From contig DATJFV010000017.1 in the NCBI GenBank assembly GCA_035495435.1, positions 1 through 8,627 on the forward strand: DNA of 8,627 bases, read 5' to 3'. The DNA is from JBDSKH01 sp035495435 (GTDB taxonomy: Bacteria; Actinomycetota; Actinomycetes; Actinomycetales; Microbacteriaceae). Shown in pieces: positions 1-6,662 of this stretch; positions within the stretch are counted from its first letter, which is position 1, and the number at the start of each line of letters is the position of its first letter. The position numbers were made by a program, and so were the translations under genes. The notes under the pieces are model-generated. The model did not search any database, was not told the origin of the DNA, and was given only the letters and a program-made list of their open reading frames with translations.

Positions 1-1391
1 GTGGCTACCCCTGGCAGCTCTCCGGAGCCCAGGGCTGGTCGGTCGAGCGCGTCCGCGCCCATGCGACCCACTGGGTGCGCCGCTTCCACCTCTACGTCAC
101 GCTCACCGACGCCGCCGTCGTGATGCTGGCGACCGCGAGCACCCACCTGCTGTGGTTCGGCTTCGATCACGTCGAGGTCAGCACCGCCTCGGACTTCGGG
201 CTCGACTACGTGACGTTCTCGGTCGCCCTCATCGTGGCCTGGATGCTGGCGCTCATCGTCGCCGGCACCCGCGACTCCCGCATCCTCGGTACCGACTCGA
301 CCGAGTACCGCCGCATCATCAACGCCACCCTCGCGCTGTTCGGCACCATCGCGGTGTTCGGTGCGATGACGCAGACGGATGTCGCGCGCGGCTACCTGCT
401 GACCGCGTTCCCGCTGGGCATGGTGCTGCTGGTGTTCTCGCGGTGGATGTGGCGCCAGTGGCTGCACGCCCGCCGCAAGCGGGGCGAGTTCGCGTTCCGC
501 GTGCTGCTCGTCGGCAGCGCGCAGGCGGTGCGTGAACTGATCGACTCGCTCGCCATCCGCACCGACGCCGGATACCGGGTCGTCGCCGCCGTCATCACCG
601 ACGGTGACGGGGCAGGCCTCATCGACGATGTGCCCGTGTACGCGCCCGCCGACGACTTCTCGAACGCGCTCGCCGCCGCCAACCCCGACACCGTCATCGT
701 GGTCGGATCGGATGCCTCCGCGGCGCGCATCAACGACCTCTCCTGGCGGCTCGACCCCGGCCAGCAGCTCGTCGTCGCGCCGCAGCTGGTCGGTGTCGCC
801 GGATCGCGCATCCACACCCGGCCGGTGTCGGGGCTGCCGCTGATCCACGTCGAGACCCCCTCCTACGACGGGCCCAAGCGGTTCGCGAAGCGTGCCTTCG
901 ACCTGGTGTTCGCATCCGGGCTGGTGCTGGTGCTGTCGCCGCTCTTCCTGGTGACGGCCCTGCTCATCAAGCTCACCAGCCGCGGGCCGGTGTTCTACGG
1001 TCAGGAGCGCATCGGTCTGTCGGGCGAACCGTTCACGATGCTGAAGTTCCGCAGCATGGTGACCGACGCCGACGCGCACCTGGCCGAACTGCTGGCGGCG
1101 CAGGGCACCGGCGACCGGCCCCTGTTCAAGGTCAAAGACGACCCGCGGGTGACCCGTGTCGGCCGGGTCCTGCGCCGCTACTCCATCGACGAGCTGCCGC
1201 AGCTGCTCAACGTGCTGAAGGGCGACATGTCGCTCGTCGGCCCCCGCCCGCAGCGCGACGGCGAGGTGCGGCTGTACGACTCGAAAGCCGGCCGGCGCCT
1301 GGTGGTGAAGCCGGGGATGAGCGGACTGTGGCAGGTGAGCGGGCGTTCCAACCTCTCGTGGGAGGACGCGATCCGGCTCGACCTCTACTAG
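1..1391 (+). CDS. Polyprenyl-phosphate sugar (glycosyl-1-phosphate) transferase, 5' partial, cut short by an in-frame TAG
   Basis: Family role: a membrane enzyme that moves a sugar-1-phosphate from a nucleotide sugar to undecaprenyl phosphate, the first step of exopolysaccharide repeat-unit assembly. The frame is open to the left edge with coding-like codons (all but one G/C-ending from position 3) and has no in-window start except GTG 75, so the real start is probably outside. Counting residues from GTG 75: four hydrophobic segments near 9-30, 45-64, 84-100 and 106-126; a Rossmann-like domain at about 140-250 (opens FRVLLVGSAQAV); a fifth hydrophobic segment near 275-296; then the catalytic bacterial sugar transferase domain with KFRSM, the Asp-Glu pair D372-E373 in SIDELPQLLNVLKGD, and SLVGPRP. 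It stops at TAG 1389-1391 immediately before the family's conserved C-terminal YVENWS-type segment, which is still encoded downstream. The enzyme may therefore be inactive or impaired. Family assignment is secure; activity is not. Confidence 0.9.
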   Translation, partial: GYPWQLSGAQGWSVERVRAHATHWVRRFHLYVTLTDAAVVMLATASTHLLWFGFDHVEVSTASDFGLDYVTFSVALIVAWMLALIVAGTRDSRILGTDSTEYRRIINATLALFGTIAVFGAMTQTDVARGYLLTAFPLGMVLLVFSRWMWRQWLHARRKRGEFAFRVLLVGSAQAVRELIDSLAIRTDAGYRVVAAVITDGDGAGLIDDVPVYAPADDFSNALAAANPDTVIVVGSDASAARINDLSWRLDPGQQLVVAPQLVGVAGSRIHTRPVSGLPLIHVETPSYDGPKRFAKRAFDLVFASGLVLVLSPLFLVTALLIKLTSRGPVFYGQERIGLSGEPFTMLKFRSMVTDADAHLAELLAAQGTGDRPLFKVKDDPRVTRVGRVLRRYSIDELPQLLNVLKGDMSLVGPRPQRDGEVRLYDSKAGRRLVVKPGMSGLWQVSGRSNLSWEDAIRLDLY

Positions 1392-1475
1392 GTCGAGAAC
1401 TGGTCGATCACCAACGACCTGATCATCCTGCTGCGCACGGCACGTGCCGTCGTCGGTGCGGACGGGGCGTACTGA
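1389..1475 (+). pseudogene. Severed 3' end of the sugar transferase gene (after the amber stop)
   Basis: Reading on in the same frame after TAG 1389-1391 gives 27 codons, starting VENWSITNDLIILLRT and ending in DGAY, then TGA 1473-1475. This is the expected C-terminus of the polyprenyl glycosylphosphotransferase family, where a Tyr normally stands at the stop position (LYYVENWS). One base change, TAC to TAG, explains the break. Third positions stay almost entirely G/C and no frameshift is seen, so the lesion is recent, a sequencing error, or suppressed. The restored TGA touches ATG 1476 of the next gene, the close spacing seen throughout the operon. Confidence 0.85.
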
Positions 1476-3629
1476 ATGTCGGTCATCATGCACGTCGCCG
1501 AGAGCTGGGGCGCCGGTGTGCGCGCCGCGGTGCTGCAGTTCGTCGCCGCCACCCCCGAGCACGAGCACCACCTGCTGCGCGGGGTGCGGCGTTCGGAGTT
1601 CGCCACCGACGACGAGCAGCTGTTCACCAGCGTCGGCGTGCTTCCGGCCGGTGCGCTCGCCGCCCGCCGCGCGATCCGCCGGGGCGCCGAGACCATCGGC
1701 GCCGACGTGGTGCACGCCCACTCCTCCTACGCCGGGTTCTTCGTGCGCACCGCCCTGCGGCGCCGGCCCGACCGACGCCTGGTCTACAGCCCGCACTGCT
1801 TCGCGTTCGAGCGGCGCGACCTGTCGCCGCTCACCCGGCTCGCCATCCGCGCGACGGAGTTCCTGCTCGCCCGCAACACCGACACCCTCGCCGCCTGCTC
1901 ACCCGGAGAAGCCCGCACGGCATCCGCGCTGCGCCTGAAGCGCGTGGTCTACGTGCCGAATGTGGCCCGCGTGCCCGCGCTGGCGATGCTGGAGCACCGC
2001 GACCCGAACCGGGTCGTCGGGGTCGGTCGGATCGGCGCGCAGAAGGATCCCGACTTCTTCCGCGCCGCCGTGCTGCACCTGCGCCGCAACGGACGCCCCG
2101 AACTCGACGCGCGCTGGATCGGCGACGGCGACGACCGCGTCGCCCGGTTGCGGCTGGAGCGCGCCGGCATTCCGCCGACCGGGTGGCTGTCGTCGTTCGA
2201 CGCGCACTGCGCGCTCGGCCAGGCGGGCGTGTACCTGCACACGGCACGCTGGGAGGGCTTCCCGGTGTCGATCCTGGAGGCGGTCGAGCTGGGCATCCCG
2301 GTGATCGCGCGCGAGGTGCCGACCCTCTCCGGTGCGATCGCCACCCCCGGCATCACCACCCCCGAGCAGATGGCGCAGGCAGCCGACGAGCTGCTGCGCG
2401 GCGGCGAGGCCGCCCGGCACGCCAACCTCGCTGCGTGGCAGCGGCGCCTCGCCGCCAACACGACCGAGCGCCAGGCGCTCGCGCTCGACGCCGCCTACCG
2501 CCCCGGCGCCCGGCAGCCGGTGCTGGTGAACGGCAAGTGGTTGAGCGCCCAGCCGAGCGGCATGCAGCGCTACGCGGGCGAGGTCGCCCGCCGCGTGCTC
2601 GACCTCGACCCGGCGGCCCGGGTGGTGGTGCCGCGCGACGCCGTGCTGCCCGACTGGCTGCCCGCCGGACGCACGGTGCGTTCCCGCTTCCGCGGGCTGG
2701 TGTTCGAGCAGCTCGCCCTGCCGCGCATCGCGCGCGGCTCGATGCTGCTGAACCTCGCCGGACCCGCGCCGCTGATCAAACGCGACCAGCTGGTCGTCAT
2801 GCACGATGTGACGCCGGCCCGGTTCCCGCGCACGTTCTCGCGTCGGTTCGTGCTGTGGTACTCGTTCCTGTACCGAGTGCTGGCGCGCCGGGCACGGCAC
2901 CTGGCGACGGTCAGTGAGTTCAGCCGGGGTGAGCTGGCCGAGGTGCTCGGCGTCGACCCGGCCCGGTTCGCACTCGCTCCGAACGGGCACGAGCACGCGC
3001 TCGCGGCAGGCGCCGAGTGTGTCGACGCGGCGCTCGGCGGCGACCTGGAGGCCGCGGGCGACTACGTGCTGTGCGTCGGAAACCTGACTCCCAGCAAGAA
3101 CCTCGCTCCGGTGACGCGGGCGCTCGCCGATGCGGGTATCCCCGTGGTGGTGGTCGGCGCGACCGGAAACCGCCGCGTGTTCGCGCACGAAGCCCCGCTC
3201 GGCGGCCCCGGCATCCGGCTCGCGGGTCGCCTCAGCGACGCCGAGCTCGCCCTGCTGCTGCGCAACGCGCGCGCCCTCGTCTTCCCGTCGCTGTACGAGG
3301 GCTTCGGGCTGCCGCTGGTGGAGGCGCAGGCGCTCGACTGCCCGGTGATCGCCTCCAACCGCGCCTCCATTCCCGAGGTCGCGGGCGAGGGCGCGGTCTA
3401 CTTCGACCCGACCCGGCCCGAGGATGCGGTGGCGCGGGTGCGCGCCCTCGACCCGGCCCTGCGCCAGCGGCTGGTCGAGAGCGGTCGCCTGAACGTCACC
3501 CGCTTCTCGTGGGACCGCACCGCCGGCATCCTGCTCGGGCTCGCCACCGACGCGCCCGTGCCGGTGCGCGCCGACTGGTGGGGGCTGGGGCTCGCTGCGG
3601 GCGGCACGGATGGTGGGGTCGCCCCGTGA
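1476..3629 (+). CDS. Two-domain (GT4-GT4) glycosyltransferase fusion
   Basis: A 717-residue cytoplasmic protein that contains two complete GT-B glycosyltransferase units of the GT4 type. Unit 1 (about 1-345) has VVHAHSSYAGFF, a phosphate-binding-type segment GVGRIGAQKDPDFF and the acidic E-x7-E motif WEGFPVSILEA (E260, E268). Unit 2 (about 349-690) begins with VLVNGKWLSAQPSG, typical of the N-terminus of a WbpY-like GT4, and has MHDVTPARFP, VGNLTPSKN (from about 531) and YEGFGLPLVEA (E608, E616). Stand-alone GT4 enzymes are usually 350-420 residues, so this is a fusion of two. Each unit keeps its acidic motif, so two successive sugar additions to the lipid-linked repeat unit are plausible; donors and linkages cannot be read. 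ATG 1476 abuts the TGA of the sugar transferase frame and is preceded by the G-rich GGACGGGG. ATG 1488 (MHVAESW) is an alternative start. The 3' end overlaps the next gene as GTGA. Confidence 0.92.
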   Translation: MSVIMHVAESWGAGVRAAVLQFVAATPEHEHHLLRGVRRSEFATDDEQLFTSVGVLPAGALAARRAIRRGAETIGADVVHAHSSYAGFFVRTALRRRPDRRLVYSPHCFAFERRDLSPLTRLAIRATEFLLARNTDTLAACSPGEARTASALRLKRVVYVPNVARVPALAMLEHRDPNRVVGVGRIGAQKDPDFFRAAVLHLRRNGRPELDARWIGDGDDRVARLRLERAGIPPTGWLSSFDAHCALGQAGVYLHTARWEGFPVSILEAVELGIPVIAREVPTLSGAIATPGITTPEQMAQAADELLRGGEAARHANLAAWQRRLAANTTERQALALDAAYRPGARQPVLVNGKWLSAQPSGMQRYAGEVARRVLDLDPAARVVVPRDAVLPDWLPAGRTVRSRFRGLVFEQLALPRIARGSMLLNLAGPAPLIKRDQLVVMHDVTPARFPRTFSRRFVLWYSFLYRVLARRARHLATVSEFSRGELAEVLGVDPARFALAPNGHEHALAAGAECVDAALGGDLEAAGDYVLCVGNLTPSKNLAPVTRALADAGIPVVVVGATGNRRVFAHEAPLGGPGIRLAGRLSDAELALLLRNARALVFPSLYEGFGLPLVEAQALDCPVIASNRASIPEVAGEGAVYFDPTRPEDAVARVRALDPALRQRLVESGRLNVTRFSWDRTAGILLGLATDAPVPVRADWWGLGLAAGGTDGGVAP

Positions 3630-4816
3630 GGATCGCGCAGGTGGTCAGTTCGCTGCTGGCACCCCTCGGCGGGGCCGAGCAGTACTGCCTCGAGCTCAGC
3701 CGCTGGCTGCGCGACCAGGGCCACGACGTCACCATCATCACCGGATGGATCTCGTCCGACATCGAACAGCAACTCGTCGCCGAAGGCTTCGACGTGCGCG
3801 TCGTGCCGAGCCACCGCCCCTACCCGCCCGACCGGAAAGGGTCGCGCCCCGCCGCCGTGCTGTTCCACGCCCTCGACCTGGTCGGCAGCGTCGTCACTGC
3901 GCCCGGGCTGCGCCGGGTGCTGGCCGAGGGCTGGGACCTGGTGCACGTGCACCGCGTCGCCGGATGGGGCAGCGCCCTGCTGCGCTCCACCCCCGCACCG
4001 GTGGTGCTGACCGTGCACGACTACGCCCTCGTCGACACCTCCACGACCCTGCTGCGGCGGGGTGCCGAGGCGCCGCGAGCGCCGCTCGTGCAGCGGCTGC
4101 GCACCGCGGTGGTGTCGCGCACGGTGCGGTCGGCGCACCTGGTGTTTCCGAGTGCGCGGCTGCGGCAGAAGCACGCGGCGTGGGGGCTGCGGATGCCTGA
4201 GCGGACGAGTGTGGTGCCGCATGGGTGGCGGTTGGGGGTGGCTAGTTTCAGTACGACCGCCGGCGCTGGTTTCGATACGCGCCTGCGGCGCTACTCAACC
4301 GGCGGGGACGGGGGCGTTGTGTTTTTGTTCGTGGGGAAGCTGCTCGACACCAAGGGGGTGCGGCTGCTGCTCGAGGCGTGGGGCGACGGCCTCCCCGGTG
4401 CCGAACTGTGGATCGCCGGTGCCGGCCCCCTCGACGACGAGGTGCGCCGCGCCGCCGAAACCGGCCGCGTGCGCCACCTCGGCTGGCTCGACGAAGACGC
4501 CCGCCGCGACGCGCTCGCGCAGGCCTCCGCGCTCGTGCTGCCCTCCATCTGGCCCGAGAACTTCCAGCTCGCCGCCGCCGAAGGGGTGCTCGCCGGCCTG
4601 CCGATCCTCAGCACCACGATCGCGGCACCGCCGGTGGTCGACCCGGAGGTGAGCGGGCTGCTGGTGGCTCCGGATGCCGCGGCACTTCGCGCAGGCCTCG
4701 AGCGTCTGCTCGATCCCGCCCTGCGATCGCGCCTCGCGGAGGGCGCCCGCGCCCGCGCGGCCGAGCTCGACTTCGACCGCCACGGCGAGACCCTGCTGGG
4801 GGTGTACGCCGCATGA
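3626..4816 (+). CDS. GT4-family glycosyltransferase with an in-frame palindromic repeat
   Basis: A 396-residue GT-B enzyme, presumed to extend the lipid-linked saccharide at the inner face of the membrane. The N-terminal domain starts RIAQVVSSLLAPLGGAEQY, the usual glycine-rich GT4 opening; then HVHRVAGWGSALL, LTVHDYAL and VVPHGW. The C-terminal domain has LFVGKLLDTKGVRLLLEA, AELWIAGAGPL and the E-x7-E motif PENFQLAAAEG (E311, E319). GTG 3626 is chosen because it forms a GTGA overlap with the preceding stop and gives the canonical N-terminus; TGGTGGGG upstream can act as ribosome binding site. Oddity: between VVPHGW and LFVGKLL, where the interdomain linker lies, is a stretch of about 30 residues including GFDTRLRRYST (215-225) encoded by a palindromic repeat. 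Codons around it (AGT, TTG, GTT, TTT) are less G/C-biased than the rest. The downstream domain is intact and in frame, so the protein may still work. Confidence 0.92.
   Translation: MRIAQVVSSLLAPLGGAEQYCLELSRWLRDQGHDVTIITGWISSDIEQQLVAEGFDVRVVPSHRPYPPDRKGSRPAAVLFHALDLVGSVVTAPGLRRVLAEGWDLVHVHRVAGWGSALLRSTPAPVVLTVHDYALVDTSTTLLRRGAEAPRAPLVQRLRTAVVSRTVRSAHLVFPSARLRQKHAAWGLRMPERTSVVPHGWRLGVASFSTTAGAGFDTRLRRYSTGGDGGVVFLFVGKLLDTKGVRLLLEAWGDGLPGAELWIAGAGPLDDEVRRAAETGRVRHLGWLDEDARRDALAQASALVLPSIWPENFQLAAAEGVLAGLPILSTTIAAPPVVDPEVSGLLVAPDAAALRAGLERLLDPALRSRLAEGARARAAELDFDRHGETLLGVYAA
4244..4267 (+). repeat. Possible degenerate tandem half-copy of the palindromic repeat
   Basis: Directly upstream of repeat copy 1, GTTTCAGTACGACCGCC followed by GGCGCT resembles the first 24 bases of the repeat (GTTTCGATACGCGCC, TGC, GGCGCT). 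About 20 positions match once small gaps are allowed. It lacks the ACTCAACC end. It may be the remains of an older copy, or chance in GC-rich DNA. Confidence 0.4.
4268..4300 (+). repeat. 33-bp palindromic repeat, copy 1, in frame inside a glycosyltransferase gene
   Basis: The left arm is GGTTTCGATACGCGCC and the right arm GGCGCTACTCAACC, separated by TGC. GCGCC-TGC-GGCGC forms a 5-bp hairpin, and the outer GGTT/AACC ends also pair, with an imperfect middle. It matches copy 2 at 6552-6584 with one mismatch, in the loop. Read on the + strand it has no stop codon in the gene's frame, is 11 codons long and encodes GFDTRLRRYST. I recall similar GGTTGAGTAGC...GTATCGAAACC palindromes scattered in other Microbacteriaceae genomes, which I cannot verify here. 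Confidence 0.85.
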
Positions 4817-5271
4817 GCCTGCAGGATCGCCTGCTGCGCGCCAGCCGCATGCCCCTCATCGGCCGCGCCGCCTACCTCGGGATGAAGCTGCTCGGCGTCG
4901 AGTTCCCACGTTCCACCGAGATCGCCGGCCCCGTGGAGCTCGCCCACGGAGCCGTCGGCCTCGTCGTGCACCACGCCACCCGACTCGGGTCGCACATCAT
5001 CCTCATGCCGGGTGTGGTCATCGGCCGGGCCGACTCGTGGATCCCGCCCGAACAGGTGGCCCACCTCGGCGGCCGCGTCGTCATCGGCGATCACGTCACA
5101 CTCGGCGCGGGCGCGAAGGTGCTGTTCTCGGCCGGGCAGGAACTGGTCATCGCCGAGGGCACCATCGTCGGCGCCAACGCGGTGCTGCGCGAATCCACCG
5201 GACCGTACGAGATCTGGGCCGGCATCCCCGCGCGCCGGGTCGGCATGCGGGAGGGAGCGGCGGCGCGGTGA
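4813..5271 (+). CDS. Left-handed beta-helix (hexapeptide-repeat) acetyltransferase
   Basis: A 152-residue protein of the serine acetyltransferase/LacA-like hexapeptide superfamily, which uses acetyl-CoA. In this locus the likely acceptor is a sugar hydroxyl of the polysaccharide. Visible signs: hexapeptide-type turns in HHATRLGSHIILMPGVVIG (53-71), GRVVIGDHVTLGAGAKVL (87-104) and GTIVGANAVL (116-125), and the C-terminal GIPARRVG, the usual G-x-P-A closing element. H53/H54 are candidate catalytic histidines. The short helical N-terminus (1-30) lacks the long helical domain of true CysE, and the gene sits inside a sugar operon, so a role in cysteine synthesis is unlikely. ATG 4813 overlaps the previous stop as ATGA, with GGGGGTG upstream. 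The 3' end overlaps the next gene as GTGA. Confidence 0.88.
   Translation: MSLQDRLLRASRMPLIGRAAYLGMKLLGVEFPRSTEIAGPVELAHGAVGLVVHHATRLGSHIILMPGVVIGRADSWIPPEQVAHLGGRVVIGDHVTLGAGAKVLFSAGQELVIAEGTIVGANAVLRESTGPYEIWAGIPARRVGMREGAAAR
5249..5257 (+). promoter_or_regulatory. Shine-Dalgarno sequence for the polymerase gene
   Basis: GGGAGGGAG lies 10 nt before GTG 5268, inside the end of the acetyltransferase gene. It is the strongest purine-rich site in this part of the operon and supports GTG 5268 as the start. Confidence 0.6.
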
Positions 5272-6662
5272 TCGGCCCGCTCACGATCCTCGGGGTCGTC
5301 ACGATCGTCGCCGTCGGCGGCGTTTTCGTGCTGCGCCGACGGTGGACCCAGGTGGTGCTCGGGGCGACGGTCGCGTTTCCGCAGACCGCCGGGATCGTGG
5401 TGGGCGACAACGGCTTCCCGCTGTTCTACCTGGCGGTCGTCGAGGTGCTGCTGCTCGGCGCGCCCACGATCCTGATGGGCCTGGCCCGGCTCGGCACGCC
5501 CGCCGCCCGGCCCGCTCGCGGTCGCCTCGCCGCCGACCTCGCCGGGGTGGCTCTCGTGGTCTGGGCCGCCGTCATCACGATCGCCGGCCCGCGCATCTTC
5601 GCCGGCATGCGCGTCTTCGACCCGGCGCTCGGCGTCGACAGCCAGGTCGGCAACATGTCGACCCTCGAACCCTCGCTCGGCAACCTGGCCCAGCTCGGCT
5701 ACCTGACCCTGGGGGTGCTGGTGGTCCTCGCCGCGGGCCGACTGTTTCCGGTCGATGCGCGGATGCTGGGGTCGGCCCTCTGGGTGGCGCTCGTTCTCGC
5801 GGCGGTGCGTCTCGTCGCCGAACCGGTCTGGCCGCACGAGCTGCTGCAGAACATGCCGGGCTACTCCTACGCCACCCCGGAACGCCTGTCGGGCACCTTC
5901 TACGAACCGTCGGTGCTCGGGCTCTACCTCGTCGCGGCGGCCTGCTTCTTCGGCGTGCGGCTGCTCCGCGGGCCGGCTCCGCGCGCCCGGGTGAGTGCGG
6001 TGATCGCGCTGGGACTGGTGGCGATCGAGTTCGTGGCCAACGCATCCGGCACCGCCCTGCTGGGACTGATCGTCGTCGCCGCGGCCGGCGCCGCCCTGAT
6101 GCTGCTGCGCCTGCTGCGTACACCCCGGATGGGCGTGAGCCCGTGGGCGGTCATCGGCGCGACCGGCGCCCTCGCGCTCGGGCTCACCCAGCTGCCGCTG
6201 CTCTACGACCTGACCGTGGGTTCGGTGGAGCGCAAGGCGTCGTCGTTCAGCTACCTGGCCCGCAGCGCCGCCAACGACCGGTCGTGGCAGATCTTCCTCG
6301 AAACCTCGGGGCTCGGTGTGGGCCTCGGCAGCCACCGGCCGTCGAGCTTGTTCTTCCTGGTGCTGAGCTGCCTCGGGCTCGTCGGCACCGTGCTGCTCGT
6401 GGTGCTGATCGCGGCGGCGCTGCGGTCGGCGGCGCGCACCGAGCCGGCGGCCGGGTGGGCGCTGCTCGGGGTGGTGGTGTCGGGGGTGATCGCGGTGCCG
6501 GATCTGTCGATGCCCGTGATCTGGGTCGGGATTGCGGTGTGTGTGGGGAGTGGTTTCGATACGCGCCTTCGGCGCTACTCAACCGACGGCTCTGGCGCCC
6601 AGCTCTTGCAGGGCCCGGCGGCGCAGGTACCAGCGCTCCAGCGGGCCGAGACGGTCAAGTGA
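5268..6662 (+). CDS. Wzy / O-antigen ligase-like polytopic membrane protein with repeat-altered C-terminus
   Basis: A 464-residue integral membrane protein with roughly ten or more hydrophobic segments, for example ILGVVTIVAVGGVFVL, LAGVALVVWAAVITIAG, LTLGVLVVLAAG, VIALGLVAIEFVA, LIVVAAAGAALMLL and TVLLVVLIAAAL. Between them lies RLSGTFYEPSVLGLYL (from residue 206, Glu 213), resembling the conserved F-x-E-P-N/S-x-x-G motif of O-antigen ligases and polymerases. Toward the C-terminus is the extracytoplasmic loop RSAANDRSWQIFLET followed by GLGVGLGSHRPSS, also typical of the family. It probably polymerises or ligates the exported repeat unit. GTG 5268 overlaps the previous stop as GTGA. Oddity: the last membrane segment ends about residue 427; then repeat copy 2 encodes GFDTRLRRYST (429-439), and about 25 more residues run antisense to the end of the converging gene. 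The natural stop appears to have been lost. Family call is good; polymerase versus ligase is undecided. Confidence 0.85.
   Translation: MIGPLTILGVVTIVAVGGVFVLRRRWTQVVLGATVAFPQTAGIVVGDNGFPLFYLAVVEVLLLGAPTILMGLARLGTPAARPARGRLAADLAGVALVVWAAVITIAGPRIFAGMRVFDPALGVDSQVGNMSTLEPSLGNLAQLGYLTLGVLVVLAAGRLFPVDARMLGSALWVALVLAAVRLVAEPVWPHELLQNMPGYSYATPERLSGTFYEPSVLGLYLVAAACFFGVRLLRGPAPRARVSAVIALGLVAIEFVANASGTALLGLIVVAAAGAALMLLRLLRTPRMGVSPWAVIGATGALALGLTQLPLLYDLTVGSVERKASSFSYLARSAANDRSWQIFLETSGLGVGLGSHRPSSLFFLVLSCLGLVGTVLLVVLIAAALRSAARTEPAAGWALLGVVVSGVIAVPDLSMPVIWVGIAVCVGSGFDTRLRRYSTDGSGAQLLQGPAAQVPALQRAETVK
6552..6584 (+). repeat. 33-bp palindromic repeat, copy 2, at the junction of two converging genes
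   Basis: Same arms as copy 1, with loop TTC in place of TGC (GCGCC-TTC-GGCGC). Read on the + strand it continues the polymerase frame as GFDTRLRRYST. Read on the - strand it starts GGTTGAGTAG, and the TGA at 6581-6579 is the stop of the converging GT2 gene. The hairpin lies at the meeting point of two transcripts and could help end transcription in both directions, but it has no following T-tract on either strand, so an intrinsic-terminator role is only a possibility. Confidence 0.85.

Noticed and set aside
75..77. GTG 75 as the true start of the sugar transferase
   Set aside because: The frame is open to the left edge with strongly coding third positions, and the family usually has more residues before the first membrane segment.
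1389..1391. Programmed recoding of the TAG (pyrrolysine-type or readthrough)
   Set aside because: No supporting stem-loop or special context was seen downstream, and the position is normally Tyr; a point mutation or sequencing error is simpler.
2540..2552. GGTTGAGCGCC as a third repeat copy
   Set aside because: Only the GGTTGAG and GCGCC pieces match; the other arm is missing, so chance is more likely.
1328..2917. 529-codon + frame overlapping the end of the sugar transferase and the GT fusion
   Set aside because: Arg/Ala/Pro-rich low-complexity translation with no family features; out of frame with the supported gene.
1899..3188. 429-codon open frame on the - strand opposite the GT fusion
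   Set aside because: It has no recognisable domain and is rich in R, H, G and Q typical of antisense GC-rich coding DNA, while the + strand encodes a clear two-domain glycosyltransferase.
5091..6335. 414-codon open frame on the - strand opposite the acetyltransferase and polymerase genes
   Set aside because: Its composition (E, R, H, Q-rich, no hydrophobic core) is that of a shadow frame; the + strand encodes well-formed membrane segments.
6552..6584. Classical Rho-independent terminator between the converging genes
   Set aside because: The hairpin is present but neither strand has a following T-tract; it is better explained as a dispersed repeat.
4268..6584. CRISPR array or insertion-sequence ends
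   Set aside because: Only two copies over 2 kb apart, in the same orientation, with normal genes between them; no transposase and no regular spacers.
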